A stretch of 64,000 nt of DNA from Verrucomicrobiales bacterium (GTDB lineage: Bacteria; Verrucomicrobiota; Verrucomicrobiia; Limisphaerales; J093), in the NCBI GenBank assembly GCA_024233215.1, contig JACKPW010000013.1, forward strand, positions 62,001 to 126,000, read 5' to 3'. Of the stretch, positions 45,651 through 55,500 are shown one piece after another. The notes under the pieces were generated by a model. It saw nothing but the letters and a program-made list of their open reading frames with translations. It searched no databases and was not told the origin of the DNA. How positions within the stretch are numbered: the stretch's first letter is position 1; every line of letters starts with the position of its first letter. The translations under genes were made by a program, and so were the position numbers.

Positions 45651-46702
45651 CAGGATGATTTGAGGCGATCAAGAACGGCACGAACCTGGGCGTCGCCGGT
45701 CGGATCGGCGGCGTTGGGCTGCCACTCCACCGGGGAACCCGGAGGCGCGGGCGACGGCGCGATTACCGTCGTCGCGAGCGGAGTGGAGCCCTGGCTGTCA
45801 GCCGGCGTGAAACGGAAGGACGACGGGCGCCAAGAAGGCAGCTGGATTCGGGAGGCAACCCCGGCAATGAACGGAAGCGCCGCACCCGTGACAAGGCTGG
45901 CGACGGAAGTGACGATGGATGTCGGTCCCGGGGAACCAACGACGATCCGCTGGATCAACATCGGCGCGAGCACGCTAGCGAAGCAGATCCAGACCGCTAT
46001 TACTGTGACAGCGAGCAAATTCTGAAGTCCGTATCCGAGCCATCCCAGAGAGACGCCGCTGACGAGGAGACTCCGGTCGGTAGCGGCGCCGATCAATCCG
46101 TCCGTGACGGTGCTGGCGAGGGCAAGCCCAAGGGGCCAGAGAATCACGCCAATCATGCGAAGAAGGTGGCGAAGCCCGATACCGGACACCGGCCCGATGG
46201 CCATCGTGGCGAACAGAATTGGCGACAGCACCCAACAGATCAGGAGCACGATTCGCTGAACGCTGTAAACGAAGTACATCAGCGCCATGGCGAGCCAGGA
46301 GATCAGGGTCAGGACTGCGTAGATGATTGCCTCGAACCAGTCGCTGCTGAAGAGGGAACCGAGGAAGCTGCGATCTCGCTCCTGGGGCGCGCCTTGGGCC
46401 TCGGCAAGCTTCTCCTGGTAGCGTTTGGCGACGTTCTCCGGCCGTGCCGGGACATTTTGCTCCGTCCAATGGGCGACGATTGCCTGGGCTTCGTTGATGA
46501 GGCTGTGGCTGTGGACGATGAGCATGACGAGCAGGAAGACCTTGACGATGAACCGAAGGATGTCCGGCGCGGTGGGAGGGCCGGCCGAAAACTTCCAAGC
46601 GAACCCGAGGATCAGCAGAATCATTCCCCAGGGCACCAGCGAGTCGAAGAGACTCACACAGGCGGCCACGAATTCCGGGAAGAGTTGTTCGAAGGTACTC
46701 AC
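45650..46702 (-). CDS. virB6: VirB6/TrbL-like polytopic T4SS protein
   Basis: The product has 350 residues from a GTG start at 46702 that overlaps the VirB5 stop. About six membrane helices can be picked out (for example WGMILLILGFAW, IVKVFLLVMLIV, IIYAVLTLISWLAMALMYFV, IVLLICWVLSPILFATMAI, GVILWPLGLALAS and LLAVTVIAVWICFASVLAPM). A long periplasmic or cytoplasmic loop of charged residues follows helix 2. The C-terminal tail is Pro/Ser-rich and polar. VirB6/TrbL forms part of the inner-membrane channel. Membership is clear from topology and position between VirB5 and VirB8. Confidence 0.85.
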   Translation of the reverse strand: MSTFEQLFPEFVAACVSLFDSLVPWGMILLILGFAWKFSAGPPTAPDILRFIVKVFLLVMLIVHSHSLINEAQAIVAHWTEQNVPARPENVAKRYQEKLAEAQGAPQERDRSFLGSLFSSDWFEAIIYAVLTLISWLAMALMYFVYSVQRIVLLICWVLSPILFATMAIGPVSGIGLRHLLRMIGVILWPLGLALASTVTDGLIGAATDRSLLVSGVSLGWLGYGLQNLLAVTVIAVWICFASVLAPMLIQRIVVGSPGPTSIVTSVASLVTGAALPFIAGVASRIQLPSWRPSSFRFTPADSQGSTPLATTVIAPSPAPPGSPVEWQPNAADPTGDAQVRAVLDRLKSS

Positions 46703-47454
46703 AAACGGGGCTGGTTGGGGTCAGGAATCTGCACGGGCGTCGTGTCGGGGGTGAGGAACTCTGCCAGCTTCTGGGTGGCGACCTGGAAATCGACCATCCG
46801 CTCTTCCCGGCGAGCGACCTCTTGTTTTGCGGCATCGGTGGAATTCTCGATCTGCTGAGCGAGGACTCGGTCGATGGCGGCATCCCGTTCCCGGTCAATG
46901 GCCGCGAGCTCCGCCCCCTGTGCCGTCAGTACAGCGTGGAGCTTGGCAATCTCGGCGAAGTTGTCTGAGATTTGCACTTGGGCCGTGGTGACAAGCATCT
47001 GGTCCCTAATCCTCTGGCGGCGCTTCGCGGTATCAGCCATCACGTCCTCCATGGCGGATCGGGCGCGGGGGATGGCATCGAACTTGCGGTATACATCCAA
47101 GTCGCGGGGGAACTCGGTGCCGTCGGCGGTGGTGATGACCTTCTGGACCGGCATGTACAGCCCATGGGCGTGGTACAGAACGGCGTCTGTGCCAGAGGCC
47201 GCTTCCTGCAAATCGTCGAGACCGACCCCCACACCGAGCCGGCCCAGGCTACGCATGAGGGCGACGGCCGGCTGCAACTGGACATCCCCGGGATCGCCGA
47301 GCCGCTCGACCAGGCCCTGCAACTCCTGGAGTTGATCAGTGGCAATTTGGACATCCTTGATGACCTGGCCAAAGACCGAGGCATCGAAGACCGCGACTTG
47401 GCTATGCAACGCCGGCAGACCCGCGAAGGAGAAAACAAGGACAAGCGTCTTCAT
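46699..47454 (-). CDS. virB5: VirB5/TrbJ-like T4SS protein
   Basis: The product has 251 residues with a signal peptide (MKTLVLVFSFAGLPALHS). Mature residues open with AVFDASVFGQVIKDVQ, then a mostly helical chain with two long amphipathic helices (FAEIAKLHAVLTAQGAELAAI, DRVLAQQIENSTDAAKQEVA), the usual appearance of VirB5/TrbJ, the minor pilus protein that also helps recipient contact. Its start overlaps nothing but is only 2 bp from the stop of the lipoprotein gene upstream, and its stop overlaps the VirB6 start. Confidence 0.8.
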   Translation of the reverse strand: MKTLVLVFSFAGLPALHSQVAVFDASVFGQVIKDVQIATDQLQELQGLVERLGDPGDVQLQPAVALMRSLGRLGVGVGLDDLQEAASGTDAVLYHAHGLYMPVQKVITTADGTEFPRDLDVYRKFDAIPRARSAMEDVMADTAKRRQRIRDQMLVTTAQVQISDNFAEIAKLHAVLTAQGAELAAIDRERDAAIDRVLAQQIENSTDAAKQEVARREERMVDFQVATQKLAEFLTPDTTPVQIPDPNQPRL

Positions 47455-47456
47455 GC

Positions 47457-47855
47457 TTATCTTTGAATCCGCAGCGTGCGGGTGGAGGGTTCCAACAAAA
47501 CACCATTCTCGGAGTGGGCGGGGATGGTGACCTCCGGAAACAGGTAGGACGGGGCGGCATCCGCGGCACGTTGCTGGTCCTGCAGATGCCAGTAGAGGTC
47601 CTTCACGCCGTCACTGCGGCCGAGGTTGTAGCCGGAGACGAACGCCTTGTCCTTCTGGGCTGCAGCCAGGGCGTGAGCCCCCTCACTGGCAAGAATACCG
47701 GCGGCCGCCCCTCCTGCCGTGGCGAGGGGATCGCCGTCGCTGAGGCGATGTCCGAGATAAGCGCCACCGGCGCCAAGGGCGGCCCCGGTGAGAGGCCGAC
47801 CGACCGAGCCGCAGCCAGCCAGCAAGAGCAGGAGAAACAGACAGGTTCGTTTCAT
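47457..47855 (-). CDS. Lipoprotein with glycine-zipper segment
   Basis: The product has 132 residues. A lipoprotein signal with lipobox LLAGC ends at about residue 15. A glycine-zipper-like segment follows (LTGAALGAGGAYLGHRL, then TAGGAAAGILA), which may insert in or oligomerise at a membrane. The C-terminal half is soluble and polar. Glycine-zipper lipoproteins of this size occur in conjugation operons, often as entry-exclusion or stability factors, but the role here is unknown. Coupled to VirB4 by a 4-bp overlap. Confidence 0.8.
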   Translation of the reverse strand: MKRTCLFLLLLLAGCGSVGRPLTGAALGAGGAYLGHRLSDGDPLATAGGAAAGILASEGAHALAAAQKDKAFVSGYNLGRSDGVKDLYWHLQDQQRAADAAPSYLFPEVTIPAHSENGVLLEPSTRTLRIQR

Positions 47856-50776
47856 GATTGGGACGGGGTTTGAAGGAGGGATGGATCGGGTTCAGGAAGA
47901 CGGTAGTAACGCACCGGCCCGCAGATGGGGCGGCGCGGATCGGTGTGGTAATAGAGAAACTCGGAGTATTTCGGGCCGGTCTGCTGGTCGGGCCGCGGGA
48001 GCCGAAGGATGGTCTCGCGGGCGAGGCGGGAAAGGCCGATGGCGTCACCCAGCCGCTCGACGTCCTCCTGGGAACCGGTGTTGAAGATGAGCCAGGCGCG
48101 GGTATTGCCGACCAGGGCGACGCGAATCGGCGTGTCGGCAATGCGTGAATATTGCTGCAGGATTGCTAATATTTGACAGTTAAACTTGAGTAGCTGTTCG
48201 TAGCACTCACGCAGGAACACATCGGCCCGGGGCAGGTCGAGGAAACGGGAAACCTCCTCGATTACGACACGTTTGCGCTGGGTGCGTGGCAACGCGAGGA
48301 TGTGTTGCCGTTCCCGATTGAGAATCACGGCTGCCAGCACCGCCTTGAGTTCGCGAGCGGAGTCCGGAATGAACCCTAGCTCGTAGTGGGCCACCCGCGG
48401 GTGCGGCGCGACGTTGGAGGGACCGTCGAGAATCGCGCCGTAATTGCCGCCACGACACCACGGGGCCAGCCGGAGCGCGAGCAAGCGACAAAGTTCCTCA
48501 TCCTCCCCTGCGAGTTCCAAATGCTCGCGCAGGGCACTCAGCGTGGGCTGTTCGTCGGGGCTGAAGTAGGCGTAAGCCAGGTTCAGAATCAGTTCCGGAT
48601 GCCGGCTTTCGAACTCACGCAGGTCGGTGGCCTCGCACAGGGCGAGTTCCTCCTGCGCCTTGTCTGGCTGCCGCCGCTGCAATTCCTGGAACTCGAGGAA
48701 GGCATCCAATTGGGAAAGGGATTGCTTCTGGGACCAGCGGTGGAGGACCAAGGCGTGACGGACGAGCGCATCGCGTCGTTCCCGGGACCAGTGCAGCAGT
48801 TGGTCCTGCGCATGGTCGCTGTAGAGTTGGTCGACGTGGCGGGCGATCAATGCGGACTCGCGGGCAGCCCGGTCCTCGTCAGCCGGAATCCGCACCATGA
48901 GGTTCAGGGAAGCGATCAGGCTCGAACGCTGGAAGGAGCCCAGAGGGAGCTTTCGGGTGTCGAAGAGATTGATCGTCACCGAAGCGTCGAGACGGACGAT
49001 GATCGGTTCAGCTCCCAGTGCCCTTGTGAAGGAGGCATGAGACAAGCCTTCCTCGATGATGACGGTATAGGCGTAAAAGGCCTCGGTCTCGATGAGGATT
49101 TTGCACACCACGACGCTCTTTCCAGCCCCGTTGCATCCCACGACGATGAAATGCTGCGGTTGTTCGTCTGCGCCTTCGCCGAGAAAGAGGACCAGGTTGA
49201 CGAGGTTACCATGGGTGCCGGGGAAGAGGGCCTGGACGGGGCCGGGGTGACCGCCCCAGGATCCCGCCATTAGGAGCAGGTCCGCAACGTAACGGCTTTC
49301 GCCATACAGAGGGAAACAGCGATGGGGGCTCCAGAGCCAACCCGGAAGAGTCCGGGCAAAGAGGTTGCGAGCGGTGGCCGGGAGGGAAGCCTCGTAGTAC
49401 TGGGCGCCGTCGAGGTCCTGGATGGTGGTCTTCAGTGAGGCCATCCTTTCCCGCAGTTGGTCGGGCGTTTTGGCCCGGACTACAATGACGCACTCGATCT
49501 CGGTCGGAACGATGTCGCCGCTGGCGAGGCGCCGGATCTTCTCGGCGATCTGGTCACGCGAGACCGTGAGGCGTTCGTCGGGTTTCTGGGCGAGCTGCGT
49601 GTTGAGGCGGTCCTGCTCTCGTTGGGCGCGGGCGATGGCAGCCTCACGTGGAATGCGGCGCACGTGCCAGGTCACCGTGTATTCGCCGAAAGGGTGGGAT
49701 GTGAGCCGATGGCCGGTCAGGGGGTTGGTTGCACGAGGCAGCCGCTTCAGCGTCAAGACCCCGTGATACCAACCGTCGAGGAAGAACCCATCGCGGCCGC
49801 GGGCACTCAAGTCGGAGTGCCAGCAGTTGTCCAGCAGCGTCTGATGCGGGTCGAAATCGCGGACGGGATCGTAGCCGGGACGGCCCGCGGAAGATGGGGT
49901 GAGCGTGGCGGCCCAGCGGCGGATCAGGTCCGCGTCGGTCATCCGGATGGCCCGGCCGTCAGCCGGTTCGAGAGTGTGGTTAAGGGTCTGCTCCCACGCC
50001 TTGAACTCTGCCTCCGCCTGTTCCAGGGAAGCCGCGTGGTTCTGCACGGCCCCCTTCCTCCCCTTCGGGAAGGGAGCGGCGGACGGTTTACGCCCGACAA
50101 ACAGGGCGAGTCGTTTCCGCCGGAGCTCACCTCGTTCCATGAGGGCTGTGAGGCCGAGCCAGTTCGCGTTACGCAGAAACCGTGCGGCCGGGGTGGTGGC
50201 GGCTCCGCTCCGGTCGTGGTACAACAGCAATCGCTCCAGAGGATCGGGGTCTTCCGACCATTGGACGGCCAGATGCAGATGCTCGGGCATTTGCTGTTGG
50301 AGGGTGGCGAGGATCTCTTGGAGCCGGTTCTGCTCGGCATAGGAAGCAGTCCGGAGGTCGGGCAGTTCGAGGAACCAGCCCGCCGAGAGGGCCCCGGCGG
50401 CGGGATTGCCAAAGACGAGGCGGTCGCCGACGACATAGGCGTCGGGAAGGAGCGACGCCCGGCCCGGTGGTGGGGTTCCGTGGTCGAGGGGCCGGGCGTT
50501 GCCCCGGGTGAAGAGCTGGTCGATCCAATCCAGCAGGCGGCCGGCTGAGTGTCCCCGGAAGATGCCCAAGGCCAAGACCACGAGCGCCACCGGGACCAAA
50601 CCGAACGGAGCAGCCCGGAGCAAGCCGAGCCGGGGCGTCAAGGCAAGGACCACGGCCACCCCGGCGATCAGGGCGAGGGCCACCCACTTGAACTGGGCGG
50701 CCGGGACGCCGACAGCCGTCCCGCCATGTTCCTCCGCGGAGTGCGTCGTGGTGATGCGCGGCTGTTGGTCTTCCAT
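47852..50776 (-). CDS. virB4: VirB3-VirB4 fusion ATPase of the T4SS
   Basis: I start the gene at the ATG at 50776 (MEDQQPRI), 5 bp after the VirB2 stop; the product has 974 residues. Residues about 25-75 contain two membrane helices (WVALALIAGVAVVLALTPRL and PFGLVPVALVVLALGIF), consistent with a VirB3-like domain fused in front. The rest is the VirB4/TrbE ATPase with Walker A GCNGAGKS at about residues 546-553 and a Walker-B-like strand VVIEEVSRF. It powers substrate transport and pilus assembly and sits on the inner membrane. No VirB11 ATPase gene was found, so VirB4 and VirD4 may be the only T4SS motors. Confidence 0.95.
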   Translation of the reverse strand: MEDQQPRITTTHSAEEHGGTAVGVPAAQFKWVALALIAGVAVVLALTPRLGLLRAAPFGLVPVALVVLALGIFRGHSAGRLLDWIDQLFTRGNARPLDHGTPPPGRASLLPDAYVVGDRLVFGNPAAGALSAGWFLELPDLRTASYAEQNRLQEILATLQQQMPEHLHLAVQWSEDPDPLERLLLYHDRSGAATTPAARFLRNANWLGLTALMERGELRRKRLALFVGRKPSAAPFPKGRKGAVQNHAASLEQAEAEFKAWEQTLNHTLEPADGRAIRMTDADLIRRWAATLTPSSAGRPGYDPVRDFDPHQTLLDNCWHSDLSARGRDGFFLDGWYHGVLTLKRLPRATNPLTGHRLTSHPFGEYTVTWHVRRIPREAAIARAQREQDRLNTQLAQKPDERLTVSRDQIAEKIRRLASGDIVPTEIECVIVVRAKTPDQLRERMASLKTTIQDLDGAQYYEASLPATARNLFARTLPGWLWSPHRCFPLYGESRYVADLLLMAGSWGGHPGPVQALFPGTHGNLVNLVLFLGEGADEQPQHFIVVGCNGAGKSVVVCKILIETEAFYAYTVIIEEGLSHASFTRALGAEPIIVRLDASVTINLFDTRKLPLGSFQRSSLIASLNLMVRIPADEDRAARESALIARHVDQLYSDHAQDQLLHWSRERRDALVRHALVLHRWSQKQSLSQLDAFLEFQELQRRQPDKAQEELALCEATDLREFESRHPELILNLAYAYFSPDEQPTLSALREHLELAGEDEELCRLLALRLAPWCRGGNYGAILDGPSNVAPHPRVAHYELGFIPDSARELKAVLAAVILNRERQHILALPRTQRKRVVIEEVSRFLDLPRADVFLRECYEQLLKFNCQILAILQQYSRIADTPIRVALVGNTRAWLIFNTGSQEDVERLGDAIGLSRLARETILRLPRPDQQTGPKYSEFLYYHTDPRRPICGPVRYYRLPEPDPSLLQTPSQS

Positions 50777-50781
50777 GTGGG

Positions 50782-51114
50782 TCAGGGGGTGATGCCGGAG
50801 CCACCGGCGAGTTCGACGAAGTAGCGAACGATTGGGACGGCCATGCAAAGAATGAAGCCGCCCAAGATAGCCATGAAGCCTTCGAGTTTGCGCCCTTGAG
50901 TGATTAACCAACCTCCGTACGCGATGGCTATAAGGCCGAATAGCATCAGGAGCGCTTGTAACAAATCCATGAAGTCGTTGATGGGGCCTACGATGTTGCC
51001 TTGAGCGAACATCACGCCAAGAACGGGCGAGGATGCCAGGGCTTCAGGTGTGAGGAGCGAGCCGAGCAGGGAGGTTATCAGGAACAACCTCAGGAGGGTT
51101 ATGGATGGCTTCAT
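50782..51114 (-). CDS. virB2: VirB2/TrbC-like pilin
   Basis: The ATG at 51114 gives 110 residues. The first 27 form a signal peptide (ITLLRLFLITSLLGSLL). Two hydrophobic helices follow (LLQALLMLFGLIAIAYGGWLI and FMAILGGFILCMAVPIVRYFV), separated by a short basic loop (TQGRKLEG), the layout of VirB2/TrbC pilin precursors that are processed into the pilus. It is the first gene of the tra operon and stands 5 bp before VirB4. A promoter must lie upstream in the 51115-51585 gap. Confidence 0.85.
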   Translation of the reverse strand: MKPSITLLRLFLITSLLGSLLTPEALASSPVLGVMFAQGNIVGPINDFMDLLQALLMLFGLIAIAYGGWLITQGRKLEGFMAILGGFILCMAVPIVRYFVELAGGSGITP

Positions 51115-51585
51115 GGTATTCGTGAGTCTTGTTTCGTTGCTTTCTGTTCGAGGCTTTGTGCCTCCGCTCTTACTCACCGCCGCAAACCGGCGCGGGGTCG
51201 CAAAAAAACACGGGAGCGATTGGGCGGACCGTGACGACGCGAGGCTCAGCGACGACTCGGCTGCGAGGGCGAGGCGAACAGTGGACGGGTTTGTGGATCG
51301 CAACCGCGAGGGACACAGCGGCGGTAGGGGAAAGGTGGGAATGATGGGACAGCATGGATGGGTCGAGGATCGAGGCCTCCCCCCGTGAAAGGTGGCGGCG
51401 ACTGGAAACTCGACCGCTCGCCGGAGGGCTGGGGGGCTCCGCGAGCACGGGAGACAGGGGCGGGAACGGAATCGAGGACGGGTTGCATGGACGTGGTCTG
51501 CTTGGAAAACCACCATGGGCCGGCCGGGGAGTCAGGATTCTGGATCGCAGACAGCACCCCGACCGGCCACACGCGGCACTAGAAA
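51115..51585. other. Gap upstream of the tra operon
   Basis: These 470 bp separate the tra operon from the terminator of the sigma gene, both on the minus strand. No gene is convincing here. The region must contain the tra promoter, but I cannot identify -35/-10 elements with confidence, and no clear RNA gene or palindrome was seen. Confidence 0.4.
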
Positions 51586-51613
51586 CACCGGCCCGCCCGA
51601 AAGCGGGCCGGTG
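51586..51613 (-). terminator. Rho-independent terminator of the sigma-like gene
   Basis: CACCGGCCCGC (51586-51596) pairs perfectly with GCGGGCCGGTG (51603-51613), an 11-bp GC-rich stem with a 6-nt loop. On the minus strand it is followed by TTTCT. It lies 9 bp after the stop of the sigma-like gene at 51622, so it ends that transcript and insulates the tra operon downstream. Confidence 0.85.
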
Positions 51614-51621
51614 TCGGGTTG

Positions 51622-52323
51622 TCAACCAGCAGGCCACCAACGACCGCGATACCAGCGGTGAGCGAGTCTTCGCCTGAGCAGTCTGCGGGTCCGGTGTGAC
51701 AAGCTCTTCACCGCGGAGACCGTTTTGCCGAGGACCTCGGCGACCTCCTCCTGAGAACAGCCGTCTTGGAAGAGCATCCGGGCCACGATCTGGGCTTCAG
51801 GAGAGAGGCCGGAGACGCCCCAGCGCACGTCGTGGACCAGATCGACGACGCCGCCGTCAGCCGGGGACTCCACGAATGATGCCAAGACGCCGGCAGTCAG
51901 GGATTCACCGCGCTTGACCCAGGATTTCCTGAAATAGGACGCAAGCCTCCCACGAGTCCGGCGTTTCAGCCGGGAGTCGAATCTGGGATGGCTGAACGGC
52001 GTGTATTTCAAGACGGAGTCGAGGATTTCCGCCGCCAGCGGGTCGGCTTGGTCGTAAGCTAAACCGCGGCGCCTGAGTTTGCTGCGGAGCGCTTCGAGGT
52101 GGCTAAGGTACAGTTTGGTATATGCCACCGCCCCTTCCGGCATCGGATAGGGAACACGGGCCAAGAGGACAGGCCACAGCAATACCGTGATCAGCGGAAG
52201 GACGACCGAAGCCCCTTCTTCCGATCCTAGTGCCGGCTTGACCGGGTTTGACGGTGCGGCGTTGGACGCGGGTTGGTTTGTGGTCCGATTGCGGATCGAT
52301 GTGTTCTTGATTCGTTTTGTCAT
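51622..52323 (-). CDS. Sigma-70-family factor (ECF-like), cargo of the element
   Basis: The ATG at 52323 (MTKRIKNT) gives 233 residues. The C-terminal 65 residues carry a region-4-like helix-turn-helix (SPEAQIVARMLFQDGCSQEE, VAEVLGKTVSAVKSLSHRTR) with a very basic end. The middle part (HLEALRSKLRRRGLAYDQAD, EILDSVLKYTPFSHPRFDSR) could correspond to region 2 of an ECF factor, though it is diverged. A hydrophobic stretch near residues 38-55 (VVLPLITVLLWPVLLA) is odd for a sigma factor and may be a membrane segment, or may indicate a later start. It is transcribed divergently from the NACHT gene and has its own terminator. Confidence 0.75.
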   Translation of the reverse strand: MTKRIKNTSIRNRTTNQPASNAAPSNPVKPALGSEEGASVVLPLITVLLWPVLLARVPYPMPEGAVAYTKLYLSHLEALRSKLRRRGLAYDQADPLAAEILDSVLKYTPFSHPRFDSRLKRRTRGRLASYFRKSWVKRGESLTAGVLASFVESPADGGVVDLVHDVRWGVSGLSPEAQIVARMLFQDGCSQEEVAEVLGKTVSAVKSLSHRTRRLLRRRLAHRWYRGRWWPAG

Positions 52324-52448
52324 TTGCCTGACTGCTGTCAGGGCTCCTCCCTTCGCCTCACACGAGGCGGCGACGTGCACGCGCGTTCGCGGGTTGAGCC
52401 CAAAATGCAGTCAGCTTGTCTCGAAAAAAGGAGGGCAGCGGGGAGAGG

Positions 52449-52478
52449 GCAAAAGCGGGCAAAACCATGCAAAACGGA
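52449..52478 (+). promoter_or_regulatory. Three GCAAAA direct repeats spaced 10 bp
   Basis: GCAAAAGCGG, GCAAAACCAT and GCAAAACGGA follow one another without gaps at 52449, 52459 and 52469. Each GCAAAA core therefore starts exactly 10 bp after the previous one, on the same face of the helix. The array lies 48 bp before the NACHT start codon, in the divergent sigma/NACHT promoter region. Such phased repeats are a common form of regulator binding site. The regulator may be the HTH-like N-terminus of the NACHT protein itself. Confidence 0.55.
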
Positions 52479-52525
52479 GGGTTCGACTTCCTCGGGCGAT
52501 CCTTGTTGGGCAAGATCGAGAGCGA

Positions 52526-55500
52526 ATGATGGACTCCGTCAGACTGAATGAGAAGGCCCTGCCGTTCATGCTCAAAAGAGCCAGAGATCTCGGCCTTACA
52601 CTGCAAGGGGAAGAAGTCCGGTCTCAGAAGGACCTGTGGCGGATACGGGTAGTATCGGGCCATCCGGACAACGTTGGCGACTTCTTCGCCGGACGGAGGC
52701 CCATCTCGAAGACCCGTGCCGCCGCCATTTGCGACAAGCTCGCGCTCACGCCGGAGGAGTGGCAAGAGATCACCGAGGCGACAGTCGAAGCCGAGCCCGA
52801 AGTCGTGCGCGGATTCTTGAGACGGTTGGTAGTCAATGGGCTGGAGTCGGCCGTAGCGTTTCCCCCGAGGCGGGAGGAAGAGGGAGAAGACCTAACGGAT
52901 TTCTGTGTGCCGGCTAGGGTGATGACGAGGGAGGAATGGAGCACGGTGTTGGGAGAGAGTGCTCGCTGGCTCGAAAACCTGCCAGAGACACTGGAGGGAT
53001 TGCTGGCGCGACGCTCAATGGGGGTTCGGCTGAACGGGTGGCTCCGGCGCGCACATCGGCGGGTTGTTCTGAAAGGCGAGCCAGGGGAGGGAAAGACCAC
53101 CGCGATGTGGCTCTATGTGGCGGACTCGTGTCAGACAATCCTGGATCGGCTTCGTAGAGGGGGCGGTAAAGGGGGGAATGGAAACTGGCGCCTTCCGCTC
53201 CTGTTGCCCTTGAGCCGAGTCTCGCGAGCGGTAGCCGCCACCGACTGGCTGACTGACTTTGCAGTCGAATATCTGTTAGAGATGGCCCCTCTGACCACAG
53301 CAGAGGTACCGGCGGTGGAAGGCTGGCTTCAGGGAATCGTGAGTCAACGCAAGTTCGTCCTACTCTTGGACGCGTTGGACGAAATGCCCCCCGACGCTTA
53401 CCCATGGCTTCGGAAGCAACTCGCCGATCTTCCGGATATTCCAACCGTCCTTTCAACGCGATACCATGCCGACGCCCAGGCTGTCCTGGCTTGGTACGAG
53501 GAGCTGCGAATGGTGCCGCTGCGTTGGTGGATGATGGAGGATTATGTGACTCGCTATTTCACCGGAGATCGTCGGGGGGCTGGGAAGGCGAACCGACTGC
53601 GCCGGATACTCCGGCAGAATCCAAGACTTCGCCAACTAGGGCAGAATCCATTCTTCTTGGGTGCACTCTGCCAGCTTAGTGCGCAAGAAGAAGGACCAGC
53701 GCTGCCTTCCAGCCGTTCTGGGATACTTCACAGCACGCTATCCTCACTCCTTGAGAGGGGCGATGCGAAGCGTGGATTGGCTGGTCCTCGCTCCCTTCGG
53801 AACGAAGCAAAGATGGACATTCTGGCCAAACTGGCGTGGCGTTTTCAGGAGAAGTCCGCCCGGCCGCTGCGCCGGGTGGAATTGCTACGCGAAATAGGAG
53901 AAGCGCGCGTTGAGAGTCAAGAATTGTTCCCGCTGACGGCGGAAGCACTCCTCGAGGAGTTCCTGCAGGACGGGATTCTGGTGCGGCGCGGAAAGGGACT
54001 GTACGACTTTCTGCTCCGGAGGTTTCGTGAGTACGCGCTGGCGCGGCATCTGGCGATCCAAGCCGAACGAGGGAGCGAGTCGCCTGCAACACTGATGCGT
54101 CAGTGGCGCAGTCGCGCCGACGGGTGGGGACGAAAGGATGACTGGTCCGATTTTAGGCCACTCAATCAGCCCGGATGGTGGGAGATCTGGCCACTGGTCG
54201 CGGGAGTCCCTCCGGGGAACGCGACCATGGTCAGCACGTTGATATCGGAATGGGAATCGGCTGAGGATCTGCTTTCGAGCCGGCTTCGGCTAGCGGCATC
54301 CGCCATGGGCGAATTTCTGGAGACGAGACGAGGGCAGGGACTGGGCACTCAGGACTGGATGCCCATGGCGAAACGAGTGGCGTTGGAAGTCATGGAGTTG
54401 GTGCGGGGAGATCCGGCGGTGCCGGGGCTCGCCCACAGTTGGCGCATGGTGCTAGCCCAGTTGCCCACCGAGCTGGTTGTGCCATTGGTCTCGACGGTTG
54501 TCCGTAGTGGGGGAGCGATGATAGGAGGAGTAGAGAGCTACCTGCTCGCGCTGGGGGAGATCGGAACGGCGGCAGCTCGGGAGCACCTCCTGATGATCAT
54601 CGAGGACGGCGATGCCGCCGAATGGCTGAGAGCTGAAAGCGCGGTGGGCCTCGGCCTTATCGGGGATGAAGTATCCCGCAACGCGATCTTGTTGTGGCTG
54701 AGCCGAACTAAGGACGCGCCAGGGAGCCTGCATTACGGGTGTATGACGGGAGCAGCCTACGTGGCAGACATGAAGTGTCGGCGAGAGCTGGTCCGTCTTC
54801 TGAGGGAGAGCACGAGCTTGGATGCACGAGAGCGATGCCTCGAAGAATGCGAGAAGTTGTTTGGGCCAGAGATTGAGAACGAGCTAGTTGAGATCGTTGA
54901 GCAGTTCGCCAAGAAGCACGAAGGGCCCGGAGGCCAGGTGGAAGCGGTGGATTACACAATGGAGAAATGCCTGGGAGCCCTCGGCAGGGTCGGGAGTCCA
55001 GAGTCTGCTAGGCGGCTGCTAAAACTCCTGAAGAAACCCCTGAGTCACGTGAAGAAGAGACAAATCTGCCTTGCGGTCGCAGAAACTGGAGATGAGGAAA
55101 GCCGGGCGGTTCTTCGTCAGCTTCACCAGAAGCCCGACACGGATCCGGTGCTCGCTTACCACGCCTTGACAGCGCTCGTCTTGGTTGGAGAGGAGGAGAT
55201 GGTCAACTCGTGGTTCGACGTCGGAAGGGATATGGCGCGAGACCCGAAGGCCAGATGTGATGCAATCGCGGTGTGTCGTGAATGCAGGTCGCGCCTGGCG
55301 CTGGAGTTCTTGTTCGAACGAATGTTCCAGGACTCTGAGTGGGAAGTGCAAGTCAGCGCGGCAATGGCACTCACCGGGCACGATGCGGGGGTGGTTGCGA
55401 CACGACTGAGAGGTACGAATTGGCGGGAATTGCCGAAGAAGGCGCGGTTCTACTGTGCATCAATATTGGCGACTGGAGGTGACAGGGAGGCAGCGGATAC

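Noticed and set aside
51170..51577. Several short frames upstream of the VirB2 gene on both strands
   Set aside because: All are Pro/Arg/Ser-rich without ribosome-binding site or domain; the region is better explained as promoter spacer.
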